A stretch of DNA of 64,000 nt. It comes from an uncultured Fusicatenibacter sp. (GTDB taxonomy: Bacteria > Bacillota > Clostridia > Lachnospirales > Lachnospiraceae). The position numbers and the translations under genes are program-made. Positions 37,301 to 45,199 of this stretch are shown here, piece after piece (the stretch's first letter is position 1; each line of letters begins with the position of its first letter). The notes beneath the pieces were generated by a model. That model was not told the DNA's origin. It saw only the letters and a list, made by a program, of their open reading frames with translations, and made no database searches. The stretch covers positions 1 through 64,000 of the forward strand of contig CABUPZ010000006.1 of NCBI GenBank assembly GCA_902493585.1, written 5' to 3'.

Positions 37301-38271
37301 TCTCTGGCATCCGCCAGCTGCTGCTCCCTGGAAACCAGCTCGGACTCACCGTCCTCAAGTTCTTTCTCACCGTCGGCAAGCGTTTCCTTCGCATCCGCGA
37401 TCTGCTGCTCACCGTCGTCGATCTGAGCCTTCGCGTCGGCAAGCTCCTGCTCCGCGTCCGCCACTTCCTGCTTTGCATCTTCGATCTCTTCCATCCCATC
37501 CTGGTAAATGGTCTCATACCGACGGTCACAGGCTCCGTCCGCTATCTCTTCCAGCCCTGCGACAACCTTCGCTATCTTCGCCTCATAGGCTCCCTCAAAG
37601 CTGTTTTCCGCTTTCGCGCCTTCCACCTGAACATAAGCTTCCGTATAAACGTCCTGCTGCTCAAAGACCTCCGGCAGCACCACAAGAAAAGCGTCCAGAC
37701 TGCCGTCTCCCACCGTACCGGAACCGCGGTCCATCTCCATATAGTACGGAAGGGTGCCGCTTCCCACGATGGTATACGTCTCTTCCTTCAGGGTGTCCGA
37801 CAGATCCTCCGAACTTCCCGATTCAAGGGTGATCTGGTCTCCGATCTTACACCCCGTCTGCTGGAGATAAATATCATCGGCAAGACACTCGTTTGCCTTT
37901 TCCGGAAGCCTTCCTTCCGTAATCGTTACCTGGTTCACGTTCTCCGTCCATGCGATCACCTTCAGGGCAAACTCCATGTCGCTCTGTTCGTTGAGCACCT
38001 CCGCCGTATAGCCTCCGGTGACGGCCTCCACCCCTTCCGTGTTTCTCATATCTTCCAGATCATCCTCCGTGAGGCCCAAAGTGCCGACAATCCGGAGATC
38101 CATAAAATTCACACGGTCATAATAGCTGTCCGCCGACTCATGCATATCATTTTTACTGGAACGTATTCCGGAAAAAAACGCTGCACCCAGCATGACGATA
38201 AACAGCACCGAGAAAAACCGTCCTTTGTTTCTCCCGATCTCACGAAAAAAATCACGTTGAAATGCCTTCAT
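34372..38271 (-). CDS. FtsX/MacB-type ABC permease with giant coiled coil
   Basis: ABC transporter permease of 1299 residues. An N-terminal helix (about 18-38) is followed by a MacB-like periplasmic core (about 40-250), then an extracellular coiled coil (about 260-760) made almost wholly of 14-residue units such as ITDGEAQLEAARQQ, broken once by a Gly/Pro stretch (LANAGLDTSPEYEAL). Then come an FtsX domain with three helices (about 795-920), a second core and a final FtsX helix set. Such permeases do not import nutrients; relatives drive export or transmit force to wall enzymes. It sits 11 bases downstream of its ATPase gene. Confidence 0.9.
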   Translation of the reverse strand: MKAFQRDFFREIGRNKGRFFSVLFIVMLGAAFFSGIRSSKNDMHESADSYYDRVNFMDLRIVGTLGLTEDDLEDMRNTEGVEAVTGGYTAEVLNEQSDMEFALKVIAWTENVNQVTITEGRLPEKANECLADDIYLQQTGCKIGDQITLESGSSEDLSDTLKEETYTIVGSGTLPYYMEMDRGSGTVGDGSLDAFLVVLPEVFEQQDVYTEAYVQVEGAKAENSFEGAYEAKIAKVVAGLEEIADGACDRRYETIYQDGMEEIEDAKQEVADAEQELADAKAQIDDGEQQIADAKETLADGEKELEDGESELVSREQQLADARELLESKEAELNSGKSQIADGEKQLADAEAVLSAKEKELSDGKAQLEAEAQQLEAGKAEIEEQSENLKSGKAQVEEKTRELEEAKAQAEAKAQELADGKSQLEAGRIELESGKAELEQNRQTVAAARQELEAKRADYETAKVALQQIEVQLGELQQQLAQTEEQIRQMEEALANAGLDTSPEYEALVAAKVQLETTIAGLQAQKETVQAGITEFDTGEKSVQDGEAQIAAAEQQIAQSEQQLNATEEVLREGEAQLEAARQQITDGEAQLEASRQQLAAAETQLNAYRQQMGDGEAQLNAARQQITDGETQLSQGRQELEQQKSVLEQSKAQMESGEQQIARTRQQLSDGEDQIAEAKQTLEDARAELEDGKEELAEKEQELADAKQEYEEGYAEAQPELADARQQIADGEQELKDLEKPEWYVMDREDVTSAKGFADDAERIDNIGQVFPWIFFLVAALISLTTMTRMVEEQRQQIGTLKALGYRDGAIAMKYLCYAMLATVTGAVIGVVIGEKLFPWVIMNAYGMLYLGLPEYLTPLNWEQGLLAILASIACTGLATLFSCWRELRAKPSELMRPEPPKNGRRVLLERVTILWKHLSFTQKSTVRNLFRYKKRFFMTVIGIGGCMGLMLVGFGLQDSITAIAKNQFVELFTYQASVVVNSESQEEKAAVLEKAEEFDGMGSTLEMFAQNVELTAGDESMSAILEVPQDPSVVDQFFTFRDRRSKKSYEFPEDGIAISEKTAKMLGVSVGDTIKVGEENQEGREVTISIIIENYVEHYIFMDPSLYESVWQETPDYNQILMKYEDTSDSYEEKLGQMMIEQDGVVGVTFVSDLEAEIDDMLQALNIVIVVLIVSAGLLAFVVLYNLNNINITERKRELATLKVLGFYDLEVAEYVYRENVILTIFGILAGAGIGVALHQYIIQTVEVDMMMFGRNVFPSSYLFSGLLTLVFSLFVNYMMYYRLKKIDMIESLKSVE

Positions 38272-38282
38272 CCTCTATCACC

Positions 38283-38987
38283 TTACCATTCAATCTGTTC
38301 TACCGGTGTCGGATGCTCATTCAGCTCCATGCCGGATACTTTTCCATTTCTGATATGTATGACTCGGTCCGCCATAGGCGTCAGGGCTGTATTATGCGTG
38401 ATGACGATCACCGTCATCCCCTTCTCCCTGCAGGTATCCTGAAGCAGCTTCAGGATCGCCTTTCCTGTCACATAATCCAGGGCTCCTGTCGGTTCATCAC
38501 AAAGGAGCAGCTTGGGGTTCTTTGCCAGTGCTCTGGCGATGGCCACACGCTGCTGCTCTCCGCCGGAAAGCTGCGCCGGGAAGTTTCTGATCCTTTCTCC
38601 CAGCCCTACTTCCTTCAGCACGGTCTCCGCGTCCAGCGGATCTTTGCAGATCTGAAGTGCAAGCTCCACATTTTCCAGGGCTGTCAGGTTCTGCATCAGG
38701 TTATAGAACTGGAAGACAAATCCGATATCCTCCCTCCGGTACTGCACCAGCTTTTTCCCTTTCAGTCCGCTGATATCCTGTCCGTCCACCGTTACCTTGC
38801 CGGACGTGGCAGTGTCCATCCCGCCAAGGATATTCAGAACGGTCGTTTTTCCGGCGCCGCTGGGGCCTACGATCACTACAAACTCACCTTTCTGTATCTC
38901 AAAGTTGATGCCGTCCACGGCTTTGATGGATACTTCACCCATCTGATAAACCTTTTTGACATCCTTCATTTCAACATAACCCGCCAT
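38283..38987 (-). CDS. ABC transporter ATPase, MacB/LolD type
   Basis: ATP-binding subunit (234 residues) of the FtsX-type transporter. Walker A is GPSGAGKTT, the signature is [19 protein letters not shown] and Walker B is [12 protein letters not shown]. Length and the DEPTGALD form are typical of the MacB/LolD subfamily, which couples to FtsX-like permeases. GGAGGG precedes ATG 38987. It is first in the operon with the giant permease and divergent from a TetR gene, which probably represses it. Confidence 0.95.
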   Translation of the reverse strand: MAGYVEMKDVKKVYQMGEVSIKAVDGINFEIQKGEFVVIVGPSGAGKTTVLNILGGMDTATSGKVTVDGQDISGLKGKKLVQYRREDIGFVFQFYNLMQNLTALENVELALQICKDPLDAETVLKEVGLGERIRNFPAQLSGGEQQRVAIARALAKNPKLLLCDEPTGALDYVTGKAILKLLQDTCREKGMTVIVITHNTALTPMADRVIHIRNGKVSGMELNEHPTPVEQIEW

Positions 38988-39061
38988 AAAATCCCTCCGT
39001 TGTCTCGTTGTTTTTCAAACACGCTCCCGTTGACTTTATCCCTATATTTATTAAACATTTG

Positions 39062-39090
39062 TTGAATATCTGACACTTGTATATTATAAT
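39062..39090 (+). promoter_or_regulatory. promoter of the tetR gene
   Basis: TTGAAT (39062-39067) and TATAAT (39085-39090) are exactly 17 bases apart. TTGTA (39078) and TACAA (39098) flank the -10 as an inverted pair, a possible TetR-family operator in the shared divergent region. Confidence 0.7.
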
Positions 39091-39181
39091 AAAATCGTAC
39101 AAAATACAATGGCTAAATCACCATGCATTTGTTTTTTTCTGTACACTGCACCTGATAATTGTACAAAAAGAGGGGGATTTT

Positions 39182-39751
39182 ATGACTGAAACAAAAACCT
39201 TGGACCGCAGATCCAAATATTCTGTCGACGCAATGCAAAATGCTCTATTCTCTTTGCTGGAAGAAAAAGATCTGTCGGCAATTACGGTTACAGATATCTG
39301 CCGCCTTGCCGACGTGAACCGCGGAACCTTTTACCGTTACTTCAAGGATGTTCCCGACCTGTTTTCTCATATTGAAGATGAATTTCTCGAAAACTTCCGG
39401 GAAATCCTGTCGTCCACCGATATGTCGTCCTACTACCGGTCCATCCTGGTGTCGATCCGGGAAAACAGCACGCTGATCCGTTTTATCCTGGCAAGCAACA
39501 GCACGTCTCATATTATCGAAAAGCTGCTGCGGCGGCAGAAAGATTCTCTCCTGGACATGCTGAATTCCCGCTGCCCGCACCTGAACCGAAAGGATACCGA
39601 GTATATTTTCGAGTACATCCTGGGAGGGTTTATCTATCTGATCCGTAAGTGGTTCGCGGAAGATATGGCGATCCCGCTGGACACACTGGAAAAAAATCTC
39701 AGCCAGATGACGGAAGCCATCCTGAAATCATTTTCGGACACGTCAGACTGA
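39182..39751 (+). CDS. TetR/AcrR-family transcriptional regulator
   Basis: About 189 residues. The N-terminal helix-turn-helix reads ITVTDICRLADVNRGTFYRY, followed by FKDVPDLFSHIE and an all-helical ligand/dimer domain. The frame is open from 39077, but ATG 39182 follows AGGGGG by five bases and begins a normal TetR N-terminus. It is divergent from the ATPase/giant-permease operon, the usual arrangement for a local repressor. The ligand is unknown. Confidence 0.9.
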   Translation: MTETKTLDRRSKYSVDAMQNALFSLLEEKDLSAITVTDICRLADVNRGTFYRYFKDVPDLFSHIEDEFLENFREILSSTDMSSYYRSILVSIRENSTLIRFILASNSTSHIIEKLLRRQKDSLLDMLNSRCPHLNRKDTEYIFEYILGGFIYLIRKWFAEDMAIPLDTLEKNLSQMTEAILKSFSDTSD

Positions 39752-39757
39752 AAAAAA

Positions 39758-39800
39758 AAGAGAACTGCCGCGGCTTTTCCGGCCCTGCGGCAGTTCTCTT
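39758..39800. terminator. bidirectional terminator
   Basis: AAGAGAACTGCCGC (39758-39771) pairs perfectly with GCGGCAGTTCTCTT (39787-39800), with As on the left and Ts on the right. It lies between the convergent tetR and hicB genes and can serve both. Confidence 0.9.
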
Positions 39801-39814
39801 CTTGATTGATTTTA

Positions 39815-40102
39815 TTAATCATTATCCGGAAGCAATTTAATCCGCACCATAATGTTGCGGATAAACTCCCCTTCCTTCAGTTTCTGTTCCAGCTCATCCA
39901 TCGGGCTGGCTGCGGGAATATCACACTCTTCTTCCTCTTCCAGCTCTGCCCAGATCCAGTTGTATGCAGCATCGGAAGCATTTTCCAGCGCATCCTCCAG
40001 ATCCGGACCATCCGCCTCACAGCAGGCGAGATCCGGAAATTCCACATGGTATCCCTTTCCGTCTTTTTTCGGTGAAAACACCGCCGGATAAATAAACGTC
40101 AT
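39815..40102 (-). CDS. HicB-family antitoxin-like protein (no HicA partner)
   Basis: A 95-residue HicB-type protein. The family fold starts MTFIYPAVFSPKKDGKGYHV and has the typical VEFPDLACCEADGPDLEDAL segment, a partial RNase-H-like fold that neutralises the HicA mRNA interferase. No HicA-sized frame with a plausible ribosome site is visible on either side: it is followed by a terminator and preceded 12 bases away by a flavin reductase. There is no obvious C-terminal DNA-binding domain. It may be a solitary HicB or a housekeeping relative. Confidence 0.85.
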   Translation of the reverse strand: MTFIYPAVFSPKKDGKGYHVEFPDLACCEADGPDLEDALENASDAAYNWIWAELEEEEECDIPAASPMDELEQKLKEGEFIRNIMVRIKLLPDND

Positions 40103-40114
40103 GTTCTTTCTCCT

Positions 40115-40627
40115 TTATCTTTCTGTCACATATGCATCCGTAATCTCCGCCATATACATCCAGTGGAAATCACTGTCCGGATACCATTTTTCAATTTCCT
40201 CCTGATGAAGGAAACATTCCGGCTTCATTTCCTGCACGTACAGTTTTTTACATACCAGAACCAGCGATGCCTCCTCAAACGTCGGATGTCCGTCTATCTT
40301 CGTCACATGAAGGCCTGACTTTTCAATCTTGTCCGCTTCGTCCCTTCCGGAAACAGAACCCAGCAGTCCCATTGCCTTCTTCTCAGCTCCGCCGAAGAAC
40401 GAAAGAGTAAACGTCTCCGATGCATCGACAAATTCTTTCGTGTATCTCTGCGGACGGAGATAAGCAGTCGCCACCGTTTTTCCCCACATGATGCCCAGGG
40501 CGCCCCAGGAAGCGGTCATTGTGTTGACTTTTCCATCTTTTTCAGCAGTGACCAGCATCCACTCGTCACCGATCATCTGAAAGACATTCTGTGTCAGGTC
40601 TTTTACTGAGATTTTTTTCCATTCCAT
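40115..40627 (-). CDS. flavin reductase-like domain protein
   Basis: A 170-residue member of the flavin-reductase-like (FMN-binding split-barrel) family. VTAEKDGKVNTMTASWGALG and VATAYLRPQRYTKEF form the flavin-binding region. These proteins reduce FMN/FAD with NAD(P)H or serve in anaerobic redox reactions. It has no membrane segment, lies 12 bases before hicB and 39 after spmA on the same strand, and so may be co-transcribed with both. The partner oxidase or monooxygenase is not in the window. Confidence 0.85.
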   Translation of the reverse strand: MEWKKISVKDLTQNVFQMIGDEWMLVTAEKDGKVNTMTASWGALGIMWGKTVATAYLRPQRYTKEFVDASETFTLSFFGGAEKKAMGLLGSVSGRDEADKIEKSGLHVTKIDGHPTFEEASLVLVCKKLYVQEMKPECFLHQEEIEKWYPDSDFHWMYMAEITDAYVTER

Positions 40628-40666
40628 GTCTGAATCCTCTTTTCTGCATGTTTATTTTCTATTCTA

Positions 40667-41272
40667 TCATACTTCCCGCCGTTTATCCATTACCTTGCAA
40701 AATACCACGCCCGCCAGTGTGCTCACCGCCGTCGCCACGATCGCCGGCCCCACGATCGCCGTGGGGTTGACGCTTCCATACTGCCCCCGGTAAGCGATTA
40801 CACTCACCGGGATCAGCTGCAGGGAGGAAATATTGACGATCAGAAACGTACACATCTCACGATTCGCCGTTCCCCTTGGCATGCCATGGCCTTTTTTTCT
40901 GCGGTCTTCCTCCAACCCTTCCAGTTCCTCCATCGCCCGCAGTCCGGCGGGGGTTGCGGCTGCTCCCAGCCCGAAAAAATTTGCGATCATATTCACAGAG
41001 ATTGCTTCCAGCGCCGGATGCCCTTTGGGAATCCGCGGAAATAAAAAACGAAGGATCGGACGGATCTTCCTGGTAAGCCAGTCTATGATCCCTGCTCCCG
41101 AAGCAATCTCCATCAGTCCGGACCACATGGCGGTCACCCCAAGCAGTGCAATGGCGAGGGTCACCGCTTCCTTCGACGCATTGATCGCCCCATTGGTCAC
41201 TTCATTGAGATTGCCGGTCAGCGCACCGTAGATAATTCCTACAATCACCATTCCACCCCAGAGATAATTCAT
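40667..41272 (-). CDS. spmA: spore maturation protein A
   Basis: Membrane protein of 201 residues in the SpmA/nucleoside-recognition family. MNYLWGGMVIVGIIYGALTG, AIALLGVTAMWSGLMEIA and FFGLGAAATPAGLRAMEEL are the usual landmarks, the last in the Gate domain. In most spore-forming Firmicutes spmB follows immediately; here flavin reductase and hicB follow instead, with spmB 6.3 kb further on in the same orientation. That arrangement suggests insertion or rearrangement between them. Confidence 0.93.
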   Translation of the reverse strand: MNYLWGGMVIVGIIYGALTGNLNEVTNGAINASKEAVTLAIALLGVTAMWSGLMEIASGAGIIDWLTRKIRPILRFLFPRIPKGHPALEAISVNMIANFFGLGAAATPAGLRAMEELEGLEEDRRKKGHGMPRGTANREMCTFLIVNISSLQLIPVSVIAYRGQYGSVNPTAIVGPAIVATAVSTLAGVVFCKVMDKRREV

Positions 41273-41361
41273 TGTTCTTTCCTTCCGCCGTACGGAAACG
41301 GCCTTTTTTTCATCCTATGAACGAAAGATTTCACTCATTCCTCTGAAATTTTCACACGCTG

Positions 41362-42210
41362 TCACTCAGAATGATTCACCAGATACTGATAGACCTCCCG
41401 TTTTTTCATTCCCCTGTCTTTCGCCACCAGCTTCATCGCCTCTTTTCGGTCGATTCCCTGATCTTCATACCGTTTCATATGATCCTCAATGGAAACCTGC
41501 TCCCATGCCGCCTGGGCTTCCTCTTCCATTTCCTTCCGGCTCCTGCCCTCCAGCACAAGGACACACTCTCCCTTCGGATCGTTCTCCCGGTAATGCTCCA
41601 CCGCTTGGGCGATCGTTGTGACAAATGCCGTCTCATGCTTCTTGGTCAGTTCCCGGCAGACGGTCAGCCTGCGGTCCCCCAACGCTTCCAGCAGTTCCTC
41701 CAGCGTCCGCACCAGCCGGTGAGGCGCCTCATACAGAATGATCGTTCGGGTTTCCGTCTGAAGTTCCTTCATTACCTGCTGCCGTTCTTTTTTGTCCGAC
41801 GGCAGAAATGCCTCGAAACAAAATCTTCTCGTGGAAAGCCCGGACAAGGTCAGCGCCGTAACACAGGCACAGGCTCCCGGCAATGATGTCACTTCAATCC
41901 CTGCCTCATAGGCCATCCGGACCAGTTCCTCTCCCGGATCAGAGATTCCCGGCATACCGGCATCGGTGATCAGCGCGATATTCTTTCCCTCCTGCAGCTG
42001 ACCGATGAGATACCTTCCCTTGTCGATCTTATTGTATTCATGATAACTGGTCATCGGCGTATGGATCTCAAAATGATTCAGCAGCTTGATGCTGTTTCTG
42101 GTATCCTCCGCCGCGATCAGGTCCACCTCTTTCAATGTCCGGATCACCCGGAACGTCATATCCTCCAGATTTCCGATCGGCGTCGCGCACAGATATAATT
42201 TACCTGCCAT
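41362..42210 (-). CDS. rsmI: 16S rRNA (cytidine-1402-2'-O)-methyltransferase
   Basis: SAM-dependent enzyme that 2'-O-methylates C1402 in the decoding centre of 16S rRNA. 282 residues, normal length. Family hallmarks are LYLCATPIGNLEDMTFR at the N-terminus, LIAAEDTRNSIKLLNHF, ALITDAGMPGISDPGEELV and LPSDKKERQ. The C-terminal 40 residues (RKEAMKLVAKDRGMKKREVY) are the short RsmI helical tail. It is the last gene of the holB-ricT-methyltransferase-rsmI run, a conserved block in Firmicutes. Confidence 0.96.
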   Translation of the reverse strand: MAGKLYLCATPIGNLEDMTFRVIRTLKEVDLIAAEDTRNSIKLLNHFEIHTPMTSYHEYNKIDKGRYLIGQLQEGKNIALITDAGMPGISDPGEELVRMAYEAGIEVTSLPGACACVTALTLSGLSTRRFCFEAFLPSDKKERQQVMKELQTETRTIILYEAPHRLVRTLEELLEALGDRRLTVCRELTKKHETAFVTTIAQAVEHYRENDPKGECVLVLEGRSRKEMEEEAQAAWEQVSIEDHMKRYEDQGIDRKEAMKLVAKDRGMKKREVYQYLVNHSE

Positions 42211-42272
42211 GTTTCCCTCCTGTCCCGCTCATACCATACACTGGATATTTATGATCCCGTGTATGGATTCCA

Positions 42273-43184
42273 TCATCGTCCGTCCCCGTAAAGGATACGG
42301 ATGTCTTCTGTATAAATTCCCGGCTTTTCGTATACGATCAGCGGCTTTTCCACCGTGATCCTCGGCCGTCCGCCTTTCGCCGCTTCCAGGAGCACAAGAT
42401 TCGGCTCCTTGTCCACAAACGGATAGACCAGCTGCATTCTCTTCGGCTCCAGCTGATACTGCTTCAGCACAAACATAATCTCCGCCAGCCGGAACGGGCG
42501 GTGCACCAGATAAAATCTGCCTCCGGGTCTCAGTACCCGTGCCGCAGCCTTGGCAATATCCTCAAAACTGCACAGCACCTCATGCCTTGCGATGGTTTTC
42601 GCCTGACTGGTATTGGTCAATCCGTGGCTGCCCGTCATGTAAGGCGGATTACAGGTGACCACATCAAAAGAGGCCGCCGGAAAATACTCCTCTGTGCGGC
42701 AGACGTCCCCCTCTATGATCTCTACCCATTCCTCCAGCCGGTTATATTTCACACTTCGCTTTGCCATATCCGCGCTTTCATGCTGGATTTCCAGACCAGT
42801 GAAGTGCTGTCCTTTCGTCTTCGCCTTCAGCAGGATCGGAACGATCCCGGAACCCGTACAGAAATCAAGCGCCCGTTCCCGTTCCTTCACTTTCGCGTAA
42901 GAGGCCAGCAGCACCGCATCGATCCCATAACAGAACTGCTCCGGATTCTGTATCATCCAGTAGCCATTCTGCAGATCGTCCAGCCGCTCTCCCGGACGGA
43001 GCAGTTCTGATGCTTTTGTTTTTTTCTCCTCCACTGCAGTCCCTTCCTCTCTTTCTTCTGCAACATCCAAAAAGGCTGCCGCAAAAGGTTCGTTTCCGAC
43101 AGATTCCGAAACCGGAACAGTTCCGGCATCCCTCCGTGTGAACTTTGCTTTTGCGGCAGCCATAGAAACAGCACGTCTGAACAT
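42273..43184 (-). CDS. TrmN6/YfiC-type methyltransferase with N-terminal extension
   Basis: SAM-dependent N6-adenine methyltransferase, 303 residues, related to tRNA1(Val) A37 methyltransferase (TrmN6) and YabB of Bacillus. The SAM site is ALDFCTGSGIVPILL and the catalytic NPPY occurs in VVTCNPPYMTGSHG. The conserved family region begins LLRPGERLDDLQNGY at about residue 66; the preceding 65 residues are an unusual, weakly charged extension. ATG 43184 follows GAAGGG, so the extension appears to be translated, although internal starts cannot be excluded. It lies 17 bases after ricT. Confidence 0.88.
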   Translation of the reverse strand: MFRRAVSMAAAKAKFTRRDAGTVPVSESVGNEPFAAAFLDVAEEREEGTAVEEKKTKASELLRPGERLDDLQNGYWMIQNPEQFCYGIDAVLLASYAKVKERERALDFCTGSGIVPILLKAKTKGQHFTGLEIQHESADMAKRSVKYNRLEEWVEIIEGDVCRTEEYFPAASFDVVTCNPPYMTGSHGLTNTSQAKTIARHEVLCSFEDIAKAAARVLRPGGRFYLVHRPFRLAEIMFVLKQYQLEPKRMQLVYPFVDKEPNLVLLEAAKGGRPRITVEKPLIVYEKPGIYTEDIRILYGDGR

Positions 43185-43201
43185 TTCTTCCCTTCAAACG
43201 C

Positions 43202-44122
43202 TTAGTCTTCCAACTTCTCCAGTTCCTTCATCTCTTCTGCAGAAAGCTGTCCGTCTGCTGTCTTGTCCGTCTTATCTTTCTTTCTGTCTTTTACCTTGTC
43301 CTTTTTGTGTTTCGGCCGGAACTTCAGCTCGCTGACCGGATATTCCCGAATCTCTTTTTCATCGTTCACATCCACCAGGACCTTGACCAGCTGGCGCAGC
43401 ACATTGACTCCCGACACTTCGCCTTTCAGATCTTCCGGCGTTGTCACATAATCTCCCACATTGGGAAGCTTTTTGTTCAGATATTCGTAGGTCTCCTGTT
43501 CATTTTTCAGGCAGCACATCAGTCGTCCGCACACCCCTGAAATCTTGGTAGGGTTCAGAGACAGATTCTGTTCCTTCGCCATTTTGATGGAAACCGGCGC
43601 GAACTCCGACAGATAGGTGTGGCAGCACAGCGGCCGTCCGCAGATTCCCATTCCTCCGAGGATCTTCGTCTCATCGCGTACACCGATCTGACGCAGTTCG
43701 ATACGCGTCTTAAACACAGCTGCCAGATCCTTGACCAGCTCACGGAAATCAATTCTTCCGTCCGCCGTGAAATAAAAGAGCACCTTGTTGTTGTCAAAGG
43801 TATACTCTGCATCGATCAGCTTCATTTCCAGCTCGTGGGCACGGATTTTTTTCTGGCAGATCTCAAAGGCTTCCTTTTCTTTCCTGCGGTTCGCCTCTTC
43901 CTTGGCGTCATCCTTCGGCGTCGCCAGCCGGATCACCTCTCTCAGCGGCTGGATGACCTTTTCATCCTCGACTTCCTTCGGTCCAAGAACGACATGGCCG
44001 TACTCCACGCCTCTGGCTGTCTCCACGATAACATGATCGCCGACGCAGATATCAAAATCCTTCGGCGAAAAATAATATACTTTTCCCACATTACGGAACC
44101 GTACTCCGATAATTTTTGTCAT
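43202..44122 (-). CDS. ricT: PSP1-domain protein RicT (YaaT)
   Basis: Regulatory iron-sulfur protein of 306 residues; in Bacillus RicT (YaaT) works with RicA and RicF in RNase Y-dependent mRNA maturation and in sporulation control. The PSP1 core and cysteine cluster are clear: GMGICGRPLCCHTYLSEF and ISGVCGRLMCCLKNEQETY hold the conserved CGxxxCC sets. The C-terminus is lysine/aspartate-rich (HKKDKVKDRKKDK). It overlaps no neighbour but is only three bases from holB, as in many Firmicutes. Confidence 0.94.
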   Translation of the reverse strand: MTKIIGVRFRNVGKVYYFSPKDFDICVGDHVIVETARGVEYGHVVLGPKEVEDEKVIQPLREVIRLATPKDDAKEEANRRKEKEAFEICQKKIRAHELEMKLIDAEYTFDNNKVLFYFTADGRIDFRELVKDLAAVFKTRIELRQIGVRDETKILGGMGICGRPLCCHTYLSEFAPVSIKMAKEQNLSLNPTKISGVCGRLMCCLKNEQETYEYLNKKLPNVGDYVTTPEDLKGEVSGVNVLRQLVKVLVDVNDEKEIREYPVSELKFRPKHKKDKVKDRKKDKTDKTADGQLSAEEMKELEKLED

Positions 44123-44125
44123 TGC

Positions 44126-45115
44126 TTAATTCTCCTTGATCGTCAGGAACAGAAGCTCCATCGTCAGTTCGAAATTTACATTCGCCTTCAGACGTACTCC
44201 CGCGGTCTGTATCGCGTCGATGATACGCTCCAGTCCTTCATAGGAGCTTTTCTGTGCCCGCTCCTTGATATAATTGATCTCCTGGCGGAATACCAGTGTA
44301 TCGACCTCCCGGGTCGCCTTAAATAAAAGCACATCGCGGAACCACATGGAGAAGATATCCAGATAATCCTGGATATTGTCCTTGTCTGCCGTCATCCCCT
44401 TAATTGCCTCTACCAGCTCATACAGTCCCATATTCTGTGCATATTTTACAAGCCGCAGCGAATTTTCCATCACTTCCGCGTACTCTTCGGAAGTGGCGAT
44501 TTTCTCCGCCTTTCCGATATTTCCCTGGGCAAAGGAAGCGTCTACTTCCGCCTGATAATCCGGAATGTGCATCCGTTCCATCAGATAGTTTTTTACCAGA
44601 TTATCACTGACCGGTTTTAAATTTAAGATTACGCACCGGGAAGAAATCGTCGGAAGAAGAGAATCCGGATTGTCCGCAAGCAGAAGAATGACTGCGTACG
44701 CCGGAGGCTCCTCGATGGTCTTCAGAAGTGCATTCTGTGCCTGGAGCGTCATTTTCTGCGCTTCGTTGATAATATATATCTTATAACGGCTCTCATAAGG
44801 TCTGATCGCAACATCATCGATCAGCTGCTGTCTGATTTCCTCAATACCGATGGAATTTGGTTTCTCATGTGTGATATTGATAATATCCGGATGATTCTTA
44901 CTGAGGGCTTTCTTGCAGGATGTACACTGCATACATGGTTCGATTCCCTGTGTTTCACACTGAAGTGTCATCGCAAACAATGAAGCCAGCAGCTTCTTTC
45001 CGGAACCATGTTCCCCGCCGAAAATATAAGCGTGGGATACCTTATTCATTTTCACTGCATTCTGAAGATGGGAGATAATGTCCTCATGTCCCGCTACATC
45101 TTTGAATCCCTGCAT
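44126..45115 (-). CDS. holB: DNA polymerase III subunit delta'
   Basis: Clamp-loader subunit of the replicative polymerase, 329 residues. It has the AAA+ core with FGGEHGSGKK as Walker A, a four-cysteine zinc module (CETQGIEPCMQCTSC), and ALLKTIEEPPAYAVILLLAD followed by TISSRC, the SRC motif. ATG 45115 has AGGAGGTG six bases upstream; the in-frame GTG three codons earlier is part of that ribosome site. It is placed between a guanylate-kinase-like gene and ricT. Confidence 0.95.
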   Translation of the reverse strand: MQGFKDVAGHEDIISHLQNAVKMNKVSHAYIFGGEHGSGKKLLASLFAMTLQCETQGIEPCMQCTSCKKALSKNHPDIINITHEKPNSIGIEEIRQQLIDDVAIRPYESRYKIYIINEAQKMTLQAQNALLKTIEEPPAYAVILLLADNPDSLLPTISSRCVILNLKPVSDNLVKNYLMERMHIPDYQAEVDASFAQGNIGKAEKIATSEEYAEVMENSLRLVKYAQNMGLYELVEAIKGMTADKDNIQDYLDIFSMWFRDVLLFKATREVDTLVFRQEINYIKERAQKSSYEGLERIIDAIQTAGVRLKANVNFELTMELLFLTIKEN

Positions 45116-45199
45116 ACTTATCACCTCCTGACAGAATCAACAAGCCGCCGTCCACAGAATTCCTCCGCAAACCGCAGCTGTCAATGTAAGATTATTATA

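Noticed and set aside
36050..37500. Repeated CTGCTGACGG-like DNA as a possible repeat array
   Set aside because: It is the coding sequence of the 14-residue coiled-coil units, already described.
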